Part shown: one piece after another, positions 43,682-55,822 of the stretch
Layout of the letters: every line of letters starts with the position of its first letter
How positions within the stretch are numbered: position 1 is the first letter of the stretch
NCBI GenBank assembly: GCA_002778195.1
Contig: PCDI01000020.1
Span: 87,243 to 151,242, forward strand
Source of the DNA: Raffaelea ambrosiae
Taxonomy: Eukaryota; Ascomycota; Sordariomycetes; Ophiostomatales; Ophiostomataceae
Direction of reading: 5' to 3'
Length of the DNA stretch: 64,000 bases
The notes under the pieces: model-generated
Database searches by the model: none
What the model was told of the DNA's origin: nothing
Seen by the model: only the letters and a program-made list of their open reading frames with translations
Program-made: the position numbers and the translations under genes

Positions 43682-45225
43682 ATGGACCCCAAACCGGAGG
43701 CGGCCACAACAGCTAGTGGGTCCGGCACTGCCACGACCACCACCGGTGGCACCGACGGCCCGGAACACAAGCCTTCGTCGAAGCTCGTCCGGTTTTATGC
43801 GCATCCATGGACGCAAATCATTCTGATCAGTTTCATATTTTTCTGCCTGCCAGGAGTATGTTGCTGTGCCTTTGAATAAAACCAGTTTTACGCTGTCCTG
43901 GACACATGCTGACCCCGTGTATTATACTTTGTTAGATGTACAATGCCCTGTCTGGACTCGGCGGCTCGGGCCAAGTGGACTCGACTGTCGCAGCCAATGC
44001 AAATGTGGCTCTTCTCTCGACGACAGCGGCAACGGCACTCTTCTTTGTCGGCCCCATCTTCTCGTATGTCGGTCCGCGCATCTGCTTCCTCATTGGCGGC
44101 TGGACGTATGGTCTCTACAGCGGCTCGCTGCTCTGCTTCAACCACAGGGCCAATGGTGCGTTTGTGATTGCGGCTGGGGCCATTCTGGGCATGGGTGCTT
44201 CCTTTATCTGGATTGTCCAGGGTGCCTTGATGACCACCTATGTGCCGGAGTCTCAAAAGGGCCGCGCCATCGCCGTGTTCTGGGTCATATTCAACCTCGG
44301 CGGTGGCATTGGGTCGCTGGCCGCGTTTGGGCTCAACTTCCACTCCAAGTCCGGCACCGTGTCCGACTCCACCTACATTGCCCTCATGGTGATTATGATT
44401 TTTGGCTGGCTGTTGGGCGTGTTCATCTGCAACCCGCAGCGCATTCGACTCAACCAACTGCATGCCGCTACCGAGACGGAGCAGAGCCACGATATCAAGG
44501 GGACTCTACGCATCGCCGTGCAAACGGTCTGCAAGTGGCGCGTTCTCTGCATGCTGCCGCTATTCTTTTGCGCCAACATCTTCTACTCGTACCAGCAGAA
44601 CAATGTCAACGGCTACACATTCAACATCCGCAGTCGGTCTCTCAACGGGGCCCTCTACTGGATGGCCCAGATGCTGGGGGGCCTGGCCATTGGCAGTCTC
44701 CTCGACATGCCTTGGTTTCAGCGTCCAGCGCGTGCGCGCATCGGCTGGGCCGTTCTCTTCGTGACGGGGATGGCCATCTGGGGAGGCGGCTATGCGTTCC
44801 AAAAGTGGCAGAATGTTCGTCTTGCTGAGGGCCACAAGCAGGACTTGGATTACACCGAGGGGAAATTGTCTGCGGGTCCCATGTTTCTGTACATCTTCTA
44901 TGGCATGTATGACGCTCTCTGGCAGGGCTACTCTTACTGGCTTATCGGCACCGAGTCCAACAGCCCCGGCCGGGCCGCTGTTCTCGTCGGTGCCTACAAG
45001 ACGTTCCAGTCAACCGGTGGAGCCTTTGCCTGGCGCATAAATGCCCTGAAGAAGACGGGGATGACGCAGCTCGCCATTGACTGGGGTTTGTGCATGGCGA
45101 GTCTTGTTATTGTGATTCCCACCGCATTTTCGGTGAGCACACACACGGGATTGGAACAGGAGGCCGGGTTTATCCCACGCGATACGAATGACGGGGAAAA
45201 GGGAATGGAAAACGAGACAAAGTAG
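43682..45225 (+). CDS. UNC93-type MFS transporter, cluster member
   Basis: Two exons, 43682-43855 and 43936-45225 (intron GTATGT...TTAG), 487 residues. After a Thr/Ser/Gly-rich cytosolic tail come helix 1 (WTQIILISFIFFCLPG) and the UNC93-characteristic MYNALSGLGGSGQ, then GPIFSYVGPRICFLIGGWTYGLYSGSLL, IWIVQGALMTTYVPESQKGRAIAVFWVIFNLGGGIGS, and helices to FQSTGGAFAWRINAL. It belongs to the fungal DUF895/UNC93-like branch of MFS proteins, whose substrates are largely unknown. In the cluster it is the only membrane carrier and so the candidate importer of the amino sugar or muropeptide. Confidence 0.88.
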
Positions 45226-45676
45226 AACACGACCGCGCAGTCACGGCTCTATCCAAGTCTACAATGACACCTCGTTGTTTCTGTCATATGTTCAAGCTCA
45301 AATGATCGACAGCAACGTGCCAGCCTAATCTTTTCCTACCCATCAGAGCGTCATTTGTTTATAATAAAAAGACATTATTTAGGAGAATCCACCAGAAAGT
45401 AGCGTTCTCAAGTAATGGGGGACTGTGGCGGTCATCATACAGCCAACGCTGGTGGGACATACCGTGCAGTCAAAGCAAATATGTTGACTACACGGCCTTG
45501 CCAATGCAACCCAAATTTAACTAGGGAAATTTCAAGGGGAGAGGTGATACGAATGGAGGAGAACTCAGTTTCCCCCCCCNNNNNNNNNNNNNNNNNNNNN
45601 NNNNTTTTGGTTCTGAACTGGCTGCTGCGATGCCAGCATGCCTGGCTCTGCAATGCAATCATCGAGGCATCCCGGC
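45226..45676. other. intergenic with assembly gap
   Basis: Contains 25 N at 45580-45604 bordered by a C-run and a T-run. No coding pattern is seen. The translations through the gap are meaningless. Confidence 0.7.
45580..45604. other. run of N (assembly gap)
   Basis: 25 undetermined bases; true length unknown. Confidence 0.99.
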
Positions 45677-47511
45677 TCACTCCTGCTGTTCGTCCCGCTT
45701 ACCTCCTCCCAGTCGAGATTTCCCAATCGGCCGGGGAAGAGGATCCGCGCCTTTGTCGTCCTCCAGCAGTATGCCATGCAGTCCCACGTACTTGGCCACG
45801 CGCACCACGGTCGAAAACTTGGACGAGTAGGACGCGCCGGCGGCCCAGGCCGATTGCATGCCCGCCAGGGAGATCAGCAAGGATACGAGGCCGGCGACAC
45901 CGTAAGCGATCCACAGGTTGGCCGGGGCGTAGCGGTACGCCAGGAAGTAGGACGTGACGAGGGCGGGGATGCGGGCCGCCTGGGTGTTGTTGAGGCTGCG
46001 TGGCGTGAATGATTTGTTAGTGGCACCTACACACGCAAGGCCAAGGCAACAGCCAGTCCTCGTTCGCCGCTACTCACATCAAGTCCGAGTTGGAAAACAA
46101 GCTCAAGGTGATGTTTTGAAACAATTCCTCGAGAGCCGCGGCCGTCCCGTTTATGTCGATGAAAGGGAGAGACGTCAGCTGGTAGGAGGTATACGTTGCG
46201 GTGGCGTCGAAGAAGTTGCCAAACGTGTCGCCGACGAGCAGCTTGCCAAAGGCGTCCATGGTCGCCTGGTAGACATAGTGGTCAAATATGCGCTGATTCT
46301 CGGTATAGTTGCCGTCCGCCGACGCCAGTGCTGGCAACGGCGTCCCCAGCGCCACCTCGGCCGTCACTCGCGAGACGCCGGCGACCGTGCTGAACGTGGC
46401 CGCATAGGAGGCATTGTGCAGCACACACTCGATGACCGAGTCGCTGGTCTGGATGGTGTCGGTGTAAAATGAGTAAAGCATCGAGAAGACAAAGAGGCGT
46501 GCAGCGTCGGGCGACGTCGTGTCGAGAGTGGTCGACGCTAGTGCATTACCGCTGGTGATGTTAATATCATTGCCACTGCCCACCCAGGAAATGTAGGTGA
46601 AGAAGCCGGCCGAGCCACGGAAGCCATTCCAGAATTCCTCAGCTGCCTTGCGCACAGAACTGCTGGCCGCCGCGCAGGAGACAGCGGGTGCACTGAAGTT
46701 GAGTGTATACGACTGGTTGGCAAAGGCGTAGGCAGGCGCGAGGATGGCACCTCCGGTAGCGGCGCTGAAACTGGTGCGGAGGACGGCGGGCGAGGCAGAC
46801 AAGAACTGCTGGTCTCCGTTGATGGGCCCGATGCTTACCCAGGTCGAGTAGTTGTAGGAGAACTGCGGTACCGGCAGCTGCGTCACGTTGGTGGTGGCCT
46901 CGTCGACGACGGTGAGCGTCGCGGGGGTTACGATGGCCGCCAGGGGCATGAGCCTTGCATGGACGACGTGAGCAGGTGAGCCCTGTGGGGGACGCAGGGA
47001 AAGCAGTCGAAAAGAGAAGAGAGATGCGGTCTTACCAGACGGTGGCTGCGAGCACCATCAATCCCGGAGCGCGCAGCCACGCACGCGGGTTGATCTGCGC
47101 AACGACGTCCGTGGGAGCGGCCATCAGGTGGTCGACCAGCTGCAGGCTCCAGGAGCGGGCCAGGATCCTGTGCCAGAAGAGCTGGGCGTAGGCGGTGGTC
47201 ACGGCGGCCGCAAAGAACATCTTGACGAGAAACGCAAAGGCCGTCTCGATGCGCTGCACCCACTGCTGCGAGACGTGATAAGTGTCGAGCGCGCAGCCAT
47301 CCAGCGCGTGGTTGTAGCGATCGTGGCCGAGGGCGAAGAGCACCCCGAGCAAGAACGTGCCGGCAATCACGCCGCCTGCTGACCACCCGCTGGACTTGCT
47401 CGTGTGGTGTAGAGTGCCCGGGACAAATTCGGCGTTGGGGACGAAGGACGGCTTGGTCCGCAGCAGCTGGGCGGAGGACTCCGTGGACTGGTTTCGAGGT
47501 ATATCGGCCAT
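45677..47511 (-). CDS. Conserved Pezizomycotina membrane protein with large lumenal/extracellular loop
   Basis: Three exons on the minus strand: 47511-47036, 46953-46078 and 45995-45677, 556 residues, all with GT-AG ends. TM segments are seen at about residues 47-66 (GVIAGTFLLGVLFALG), 91-112 (AFLVKMFFAAAVTTAYAQLFW), about 143-160 (LMVLAATVWLMPLAAIV) and near the C-terminus (PANLWIAYGVAGLVSLLISLAGM). The middle 300 residues carry many N-glycosylation sites and look extracytosolic. The pattern matches a fungal family that databases often misname formylmethionine deformylase-like protein; no enzymatic motif supports that name. Function unknown. Confidence 0.75.
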
Positions 47512-48159
47512 GCTGGGTATGATGATGTTGGAAGAATTCAGTGTCAGTGGCAGATTCGAGAGAGTCGGCCCATTTGAACACAGATGATTCTTGCGAGCCT
47601 GGGTTCGCCGGGGACCAGACCGCCTTTCCCGTGAAGGGGGGTAGGCAAGGCTGGGGATGCCAGTAGGGGAAAAAGACTCAATTCTAGAGAGTGGGCCAAT
47701 TCCGCGAGTAGGAGACTGGAAGAAAGATTGATTGGCGGGGCCTGCAATCCCCTGCAAAATTGTATAATATTCTCGATAATCATTATACAAAACCCCCGTT
47801 GTCGTGCGGAGTATTCTATACGCAGTTCAGGACGTCGTGGTAAGAGACCAAAACATTAAAAAGGGTATTGGGTTGCAACCTAAGAGAGATAGGCAGTATC
47901 CAGAAGGTCGGCTCTCCATTTCAGTCTGCGCACAATGTTCGAGTCAAAGATCACTGGGATCTCGACGACCTCGGGGTCGAGGGTTTCCACGAAACTCAAA
48001 TCCATCACAACGATATGCAGGTATACCTTCTAGCGGCCGACGTTGAGTTTTCGCCCGTGCTGGGGGACGGCAATCCGCCGATCCAGGATTCGCTTCATTC
48101 ATTTTCTCGCAGCAATAAATAAACTGACGGCCTACAGAAAAAAATGCCACTCCCACTCC
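47512..48159. other. intergenic, no gene recognised
   Basis: Upstream of the membrane-protein gene and downstream of the Atg22-like gene. Nothing structured was found. Confidence 0.45.
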
Positions 48160-50143
48160 CTATGCTTGTTCATCAGTTCCAAGCACTGTTCGTGACTGTT
48201 CCATTTTCTTGTTCAAGTATGCCTCCTGCTCCAGCCGGCTCTTCTTCAAGTCGAGACAGAAAACCAAGATGCCAAAGCTGACAATCGTCAAACCGAACAA
48301 GAAGTAGAACGGAAGCGACGAGTTCTTGGAAGGAGAGGCGTCAATAATAGCGCTTGACACGATAGGGCCGATGAAGGACGACGTCTTGCCGATGATGCTG
48401 AAGAGACTGAAGAAGAGGAACTCGTGGCCACGGGGGGTGACCTCGGAGATCATGATCTGGGAGTAACTGTACCAGGGACAGACAAATAGGCCATAGAATG
48501 CTTGGTACACCTTTTTCCATCAACACCGTTAGTGGGCCGCAACGGGAATAGGGGGGAATAGTGGGCCCAAAAGCTTACCCAAACCTCCCAGAGATTGTGG
48601 AAGCCAAATTTCTGCGTCCAGATACCAATCATGCCCCAGCCATCCAAGAGGATAATGCAAAAGGCAACGAAATTGAACATGGCCTTTGTGCTGAGCCTGT
48701 ATCGTTGCTGGATATACCAGAATGCATATATGCCAACAGCCTGTTCGCTTGTCAGTTGGGTGCACGAACCTGCGTGCCGGCATGCGATATGCCCAGAACT
48801 TACCTGGGCTGCAATGCCCACAATGAGAAGATATGTCAACTGTAACGAGTTGTATGCGACGATGCTGTTTTGCAGAGTTCCAATCACGGTGACTGTGGTG
48901 TTCAGGGAATCACCCAATAAGAAGTAGCCTGTTAATGTACGTCAGCGGAAAAGAAACAAAAAAGAATGAACCCCGCAAAAAAAAAGAAAAAAAAGAAAAA
49001 AGTGGACGGCTTCACTGACCCACGAGGTACAGCAGGCTCTGCTTCAGGTGCCAGATCTGGCGGAGGGCGTAAATGAGCTGCGAGATGCCGGCGAGCACGA
49101 TGTTTCTCCCACCTGCGTCCTGGCCCGGACGTCTCTTCTCGAGGAAGAACCAGGGAAGGGAAACGAGCAGCCAGACGCCACTCGCAAAGGCCACCAAGAC
49201 ACTCAATCCCCAGTTGTTGTTCTCGTCGCTTTCGTTCACCTTGAGGCCAAACATGATGCCCACGATGATGGCCAGGATGACAATCTCGCCCAGCGACTGG
49301 ATGTAGAAGGCAATGTTCGAGAGCTGACTCCGCTTCATCGTGTCGGCGTAGTCGTACTCTTCTCGTGTGATCCGTCCAGAAAACAGTTCCTCGGCGTGCG
49401 TTTTCATCACCTCGGTATTGCGCGCAAGGCCGGGGAAGGCCGCGGTCCAGAAGGTGAGGGTGGTCTGGTAGGCGATGAGGCCGACAATGTACAAACCGGT
49501 GCCGGTTTCCCATTTGTCAGAGGTGTGGACGCCCAACCAGCCAAAGCCGATGGCATAGGCGATGATGGAGAGAACAATGAGGATGATCGGCCGCCAGTTG
49601 CCAAAATCGGCAAAGCTGCCAATGACCAAAAAGACGGCAATTTGGATGGCAAACGAGATGCCGTTGCTCAGGAGAACGATGCTTTCCACAGACCGCACCT
49701 TTCCGGCAAAGAGGAGGGTATTGGCATCGCCGGCAGCTTCATACATCAGATTCTGAAAAGCCGTGGGGGCGAAATCTGTTCGCATGGGTTAGACGAAGCA
49801 ACAACAACAGTGGCACTGCAATTGGACAGGGGAGCAGAGCGGGCCCACTCACTGAATAACGAAAGGCCGTTGTTTCCAATGTAGTAGCTGCATGGCGAGG
49901 GTCAGTTAGACAACGCGACGAAAACAGTGACAAATTGCACCACGCGCACCAATAGTAGGCCCAGATCTCATATTTGGTGGTGCGGTATTTGTCGTCGAGT
50001 TGATCCAAAGCTACGGCAATGTTGAGGGTCGCATTCTTGACCGAGGACTCGTCGGCGTCTTGCACCGGGACCGGCACGTCGGCGGCGCCATCTTTGACAA
50101 TCTCTTTGATGCCGTCTTTCGAGCCGGAAACATTGCCTGCCAT
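48160..50143 (-). CDS. Atg22-family vacuolar transporter
   Basis: Six exons on the minus strand: 50143-49950, 49887-49853, 49775-49020, 48928-48804, 48740-48579 and 48510-48160, 540 residues; every phase agrees. Family marks are EIWAYYCYYIGNNGLSLFNFAPTAFQNL (spanning three exons), a long loop with ARNTEVMKTHAEELFSGRITREEYDYADTMKRSQLSNIAFYIQSLGE, and about 11-12 helices to VYQAFYGLFVCPWYSYSQIMISEVTPRGHEFLFFSLFSIIGKTSSFIGPIV. Atg22 proteins export amino acids from the vacuole after autophagy. Filamentous fungi have several paralogues, so the exact substrate and membrane here are uncertain. Confidence 0.9.
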
Positions 50144-50617
50144 TGCGAAACAAGTGTAGAGCGGGTGCGTTGATAAGGAAAGAACTGCGTCCCTGTATTA
50201 TGGATCTCCACTGGCATCTTTAAAGCGGGAAGCTTGGATTATTAAGGATGCTTACTGGAGTTCCACTTTTCTTGTCCATACAAGCAAGGATACACCGTAC
50301 ATAGCGGGAATCAACCCGTCGAATAGACGATAAAATGATCAATCGATAAAAACGAAGCTGTCGGCGCCGGCGACAAAAGTACAACTCGATCCCGGGACAA
50401 AATGCTAGAACGGGAAACTGGACGCGAAATGTAGCGTGTCGGGCGATAGCTCAAGTAACGTTAAATAGGCATGGGCTCCAGAAATCAGGTGAACGCCAAA
50501 CGGCCATCCCACGCAGCAAAAGTGAAAATAACCCTCAATTGACCCCCCAAAGTGACCTCTGACCCCTGCTGAGCATAGAGAGAGACGTGAATTGCATGCA
50601 AATTGGAATCTGGTACC
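50144..50617. other. divergent intergenic region
   Basis: Contains the promoters of the Atg22-like gene (-) and the oxygenase-like gene (+). No gene is seen. Confidence 0.4.
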
Positions 50618-52117
50618 ATGGCAAACGTGGAGGTTTTCGATCCCCCGGTAAGCATGGCAGATATCCGTGCCCAACGCAGTGGCCACACCGACTCACACCC
50701 CGTAGATCCACCTGAACTACTCGCCACCAGACAAGAAGTTCACCGCACAGGACTTGCTTCTGGACCAGAACCTGGACCCCTCGGCTGTGGCAGCGACAAC
50801 GCCCTTCTCTCTGTTGTCACACGAGGGCGTCAGGGCTTATCGCAGGGCCCTCTTCCAGCAGAATGTGCTTGATCACTGTGCCGACTCGCCGTTTCCGGGC
50901 ACCTTGACGCTGCGAGGTGCAGAGGAGCACTCCAAGTTCATCAGGGACTTCTGGTCTCATCCCCAAACAATGCACATCGTATCCGAAGCCATCGGCACGG
51001 CGCTGGAGATCGTCATGCCGACAGAGATCGGACACACTAACGTGCAAGTGGAGGGGTCCACCATCGAAGAAATGACAAAGAAGCTCAATGTTGAACCGTC
51101 CGTGGAAAAAGTTCACCTCACTGCCGAAGAGCGCGCCTATGATCCGCTGAAAGACGCGTCTGCTATCATTCCCTGGCAGTATGTGCCCGACCTCTCCGTT
51201 TCTATGTGTCAGCAGCCACTGACACGAAACAAAGTTACGACTCTTATCCTTTCGTGTGTGTCTTGATGCTGAGTGAGACTGATGGGATGGTTGGCGGAGA
51301 GACATATATCAAGACGGGCGATGGTAGTGTCCAGAAGGTGAGGCGACCTAATGTAGCAGAAAAAAGAAAAAAAAAAGCATATAGATTGAACGACCGTGTT
51401 CTAAACGTGTCATAGGTCGAGGGACCCAAGATTGGACACGCAGTCATGCTGCGCGGCGGCGAGGTTCAGCACCTCGCTGCTCGTGCGAAAGGCGTGAAGG
51501 AGCGCATCTCAACCATTACGTCGTACCGCGCCAAAGCACTCAATGTCTACGACCTGAGCTACATGACCAACATCCGGCCATACACCGACCACGACATTCT
51601 CTATCGCCAGTGGACGCAGTATCGGCTGCGGAAGGCCCGGGACGAAATCGACAACTTTCTCCAGCAGATGGAGGCCAGCCCGGGGAAGCCTTTGGATTTC
51701 GCGGAACTAGACGCACTGATCGCCGAGCAGGCGTACTACCTGAGGCAGACGTCGCGGCAGATGATCTCGGCGGTGGAGGTCAAGCCACTGGTGCGAAAAT
51801 TTGGCAGTGCTGCGTACTACGATGCGCCGAGAATCTGGACGCGCGTTCAAACCCTCCCCGCGTTCGAGCAGCTGGCTCTGGCAGCAGACACCGCACGCGA
51901 ATGGAGGCCGGACAGCGTGTATTGGATGGATCTGCAGCGGTCCATTGAGGACATCCGCCTTGGGAAGAAGCTCAAGAGTAGCACGAGACAAGTGACGTGG
52001 GACAACAGCAGGCGGTATTGCATGGGCGATGAGCTGCTTCACCAGGGCCTGAACGAGATGTTCTTGGATTGGCTCGATGCCGCCGGTCTGTGGGCTTTGT
52101 ATAAAGCAATGCCTTGA
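50618..52117 (+). CDS. 2-oxoglutarate/Fe(II) oxygenase-like fungal protein
   Basis: Four exons: 50618-50647, 50706-51178, 51235-51337 and 51416-52117, 435 residues. The first 10-codon exon joins to IHLNYSPPDKKFTAQDLLLDQNLDPSAVAATTPFSLLSHEG. Joining exons 2 and 3 creates WHYDSYPFVCVLML, the HxD iron motif (His168, Asp170). GGEVQHLAARA supplies the distal His (His221) and ERISTITSYR the likely 2-oxoglutarate-binding Arg232. Family members are widespread in Pezizomycotina and uncharacterised; hydroxylation of a small molecule is plausible. The C-terminal 190 residues are helical and not part of the core. No signal peptide. Confidence 0.82.
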
Positions 52118-52756
52118 ACGAATGCATCGCGTCTCGTCGCGTCTCGTCGCGGCTCGCCGGGCAGCTGGTAGAAAAGTGTAAGTAACCAACTAGAAAAGAC
52201 TGTATGAAACAAGTTTTGCGTTTTGCGCAAAGTCGACATAGGTCCAAGGTCAACACGTGCCGGGCATCTCTAGTGAGTACATCTGTCGGCTGCTGCTGCC
52301 CTCGAACAGCAGCGCCCAGAACGAGACAAAGGAACACGCCGCATCACTTCACAGTTGGTTGTTCGAGAACCAGCACACCTCGGCGCCCGCCAGACCCCAT
52401 CTTGCGGTCGTCCATCCATCACTTCCCTCTCCATCGGACTTGTTTATGAAATGAGGTGTGTCCAAGGTAGGAAGCGGGTAAGCTGGGGCCAGATTTTCGG
52501 TCGTGTTATTCCGCTTGTGCGAAATCCATTGCACGACACGAGTCCAGCCTCCTATCTCGGCATGAGGCTTTGCGGTCTGCGGAAGCCAATGTCCCACCTC
52601 TTTTGCAACCTGTTCTTCTTGGTGTCGAACTACGGTGTCACATTGGTGATTTCGCCAAACGACTCTTAGCACCCACAGGACTTCTCATCTGAGCTGCTGG
52701 CCACTTGTCGGGATCAGGGAAGATAACCGTCTGCCTCGGATTGTGCGACATTCGCA

Positions 52757-52812
52757 TTTGGCGTTTGGCGTTTGGCGTTTGGCACTTGGCGCTTGGCACT
52801 TGGCGCTTGGCG
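52757..52812. repeat. heptamer minisatellite, 8 units
   Basis: Eight tandem 7-bp units of the form (T/C)TTGGC(G/A); the first four begin with T and the last four with C, giving an ordered variant pattern. Confidence 0.85.
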
Positions 52813-53700
52813 TATCTATCGATGCACAGAAAGTGAGTATAAAAAGAGTGAACTATCAAAATAAAAATAATAGCATAGAAAATGGGAAAATGTTTGAATT
52901 TAGCAACCGGATGGCAGGAAATGAAGCGCACGACATACCAGCACGCTTCTGTAACGTCTCTTCAGAATCAGCAAGTATCTGTGGCCGCCTCGACAGTTGG
53001 GCACAGTCGAATCTCTAGTTTTCAAGTAGTACTAAATTCGGCAATACTTCCAAGCCGTTCCCTTCTAATGATGCCGTGTCCAACTTCGCAACCTTGGTCA
53101 CGAGATGCTTGTCTGTTAGATTATGGCATCCTCATTATGAAAGTATGGTTGTCGAAGGACTAAAGTGTTATCCGGGACATACATAGGTAAGGAACTATCT
53201 TTATTCGTACATGGTGGCAATCGGCGTGTAGCTATTGGAGCCAGAGACCCAGTAGATATGTTGGTCGACTTCTTTGGATTTAATGTCTTATTCCCGAGCA
53301 CAACTCATTCAGTCATTCACTCGTAGGTCACAAAATTGGACATGATATATCAAAGAAGGCTGCTCTGTCCGCTTTCCAAGGCGACACTGGGCGATGACGC
53401 AAATGTAAACAAAATAGCACAGTAGCGGTGCTCGTCCTATTATTGACTATTTTAGGATTCTGCCAAAATATTGCGGCCGGCCCCGTGTAACTTTGCTGCA
53501 AAAACGGCCCTGAATTAGTTTCGGTTTTCTGTCGAATTCGTCTTCCTTGATGTGCCATTTATTTACGAAGAGCTGACAGTCACGCTTGAACACATCCAGA
53601 AGGCTGCAGACGGTGATCGTATATGCATCGCCCAATCGTAAGCTAGCTCCCATTTAATTCCTTTTTTATCTTTTCAATTGATTATGCCACATGGCACGGC

Positions 53701-53746
53701 TGTTGGTTGGAGAAGCCGTTGGTTGGAGAAGCTGTTGGTTGGGGGC
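53701..53746. repeat. 16-bp direct repeat, almost 3 copies
   Basis: Units of (T/C)GTTGGTTGGAGAAGC repeat twice, and a third copy diverges after GTTGGTTGG. Too short and gapless for a CRISPR; probably a replication-slippage repeat. Confidence 0.8.
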
Positions 53747-55822
53747 CGAATTCATCCCTCACAGGGCTGTGCTGTCGGTATCTGCCCTTTTTCCACATCT
53801 TAAATCTTACGACTGAATCTCAACAGCGCTGTCTGCTTATCTCTTGAACTTCTTGGCCCAGGTTCCGACCCTACTCGACCAGCAAAGTCTTGGGATACCC
53901 TTGTATGTAGGGGGTTGGCTGACAAGGTCCAACGGCGCTTCCTTTGTCTTTCTGCACCCGATCACCACCATACGTACAAGCTGCCCTCACTCCGCGTAGC
54001 TAGTGCTTCTGATCACGCCTCGTCTCTCGTACATTGGAGTGCGGACAGCGACCCAAACACAGGTCACATGACAGGCTCTCTGCCACGGCCGGGGCCGAGG
54101 ACCTTTGATCTCCCGCTTTTGCTGACTTATCGCTGGTCCATCGCCCCAGACTCCCCGTACTGCCCCCGAATACCCGCTGGGCCCACTTGCCACTGCGCCA
54201 GCATAAAAAGAGGGCGTCCTCTGTGCGCAGAGCACCTACAGGGGAATGATCATCTCGACGCCAGGCCAGCGGTTACTGCGGCTGCAAGATACCCTACACT
54301 TCCATCGCACATATTTCCGCGTAAAAGCTGTAAGGGCAGCCCGTACGTTTCGGTGAACCAGCCGCCTCATAGAAGACTAGCCTGGCTGATACTCCTGTAC
54401 TCGCACTCGTACAAACTAGACGTGTCTGGCCGGTGTCCCGGGATCGGTTCCCGCCTTCCAGTTCTACTCGACCTACCCCTGGACCAGAGACGGGCTGATT
54501 CGAAGGCTGGGTAAAAAAAAAAAAAAACTGTAGCTCCTCCATGGCATTGGTTACCGAGTACCTGAAATGAAACGTAAGCGAGAGGAAAAATTTTGATTAT
54601 ATTTTTTTCTTTTTCTCTTCTTGTCCACTCTTCCCCGTTTCCGACGTGTTTTTTTTCTCCGTTTTTCCATTTCCTACCCTTGCAGTATCTTGGTACCAAT
54701 CTGCGTCGCTTCTCCATGCGATGCACATGGCAGTGCGCAGGTGTCGTTCAATGGTAAGTTCTTCATTCTTCTTTCTTGGGGGTTTTTTTTTTCGGTTTCT
54801 ATGTTTTTTTAGGGTTTTTTTTTTCTCTCCCTCTTTCTCTTTACTCTCTTCCTCTTCCGTCTCTTCTTTTCTCCCGCCCCCATCTCGAGGTTTACCGCTG
54901 TTTTCCTCTAATTTCGAGAGCTTATTACTCATTCCCGTGTTACAAAATAGTATGTTCTCGCAAAAAGGTGGAGTTCTCCGCAGACATTCTCGCATGCGGA
55001 AGGTGGGTGCTGGTTCCGGTCCTAGTTTTTTTTGTTTAAATTTTTCCTCTTCTCCTTTTGATTTGGTGGCGACAAGGCGGCCTTGCATACTGACATTGTT
55101 GCTCGACCCCGGTATCATCATCCTACACTGTACAAGTACGCTTACATGCATGCATTGCCAGATACATGCCCGTACATGTGTGTAGTAATAGTGCGTATAG
55201 TGCGACACTACTATGCAATGTAAAGGAAAGCGCGGCCGGGATTGAGAGTCAAGGCAGGGTAAGAAGCGGGAAGAGCAAGAAACCCCTTGTTTGATGACAG
55301 CACCCAGAATCGCCCCGGCACGATATCCGTCAGAGAACTTGTTTTGCTAGCGAAACCTAGCCTAGGTCGTAAGGTGCCATTCTTCCTTTCTGGCCCCCCC
55401 CCCCCAATATCGAGCGGCGTGATTACAGGGGGTTTCGCATCTTTGGGTTACTTTTCCCTCGTCCACGATGGCAAACTCTTTCCGCGCATGTTATTTTCCT
55501 TGTGGTAGTCGCTTCCAACGAGGAAACGCCAGTCACAACATGCCACAGACTGGCAGCAAAACAGAATACTTCGTACACCCCCCCTCCCCCCCCTCCCCTA
55601 TACAGCTTGCGCCGCCGTCGAGCTGGTCTAGGATTGGTTGAATAGTCAGGCACACCGTCGTGGTGAGCGTCTCTTGTCCGTATAATACAAAGAAGATATC
55701 TTGGCCTTTCTGCTGTTGCTTTGGGTTCCAATTTTGTTGTTGCAATATCCGTTTTATCCCTCTGTCTTCCTTCTTTCTGCGGTATGCCCTCGCTTACGGG
55801 CATTTGAGACTCTGTTGCCTCC

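Larger units (their letters stand above)
52118..55822. other. 3.7-kb gene-poor stretch
   Basis: I find no convincing gene. Open frames such as + 53915-54514 and - 54597-55208 are compositional. The region has long T/A runs (about 54490-54860), a heptamer minisatellite and a 16-bp direct repeat, and lacks transposase or reverse-transcriptase patterns. Its end (55.3-55.8 kb) is the promoter of the PTH11-like gene. Confidence 0.5.

Noticed and set aside
45677..47511. Peptide deformylase function for the membrane protein
   Set aside because: No metal-binding HExxH or deformylase motif; the name is a database artefact of this family.
53701..53746. CRISPR-like repeat
   Set aside because: Units are contiguous without spacers, only about three copies, and the genome is eukaryotic.
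53915..55208. ORFs of about 200 codons in the gene-poor region
   Set aside because: Compositionally biased (Lys/Glu or Ser/Phe runs from purine/pyrimidine tracts), no conserved motif and no consistent splicing.
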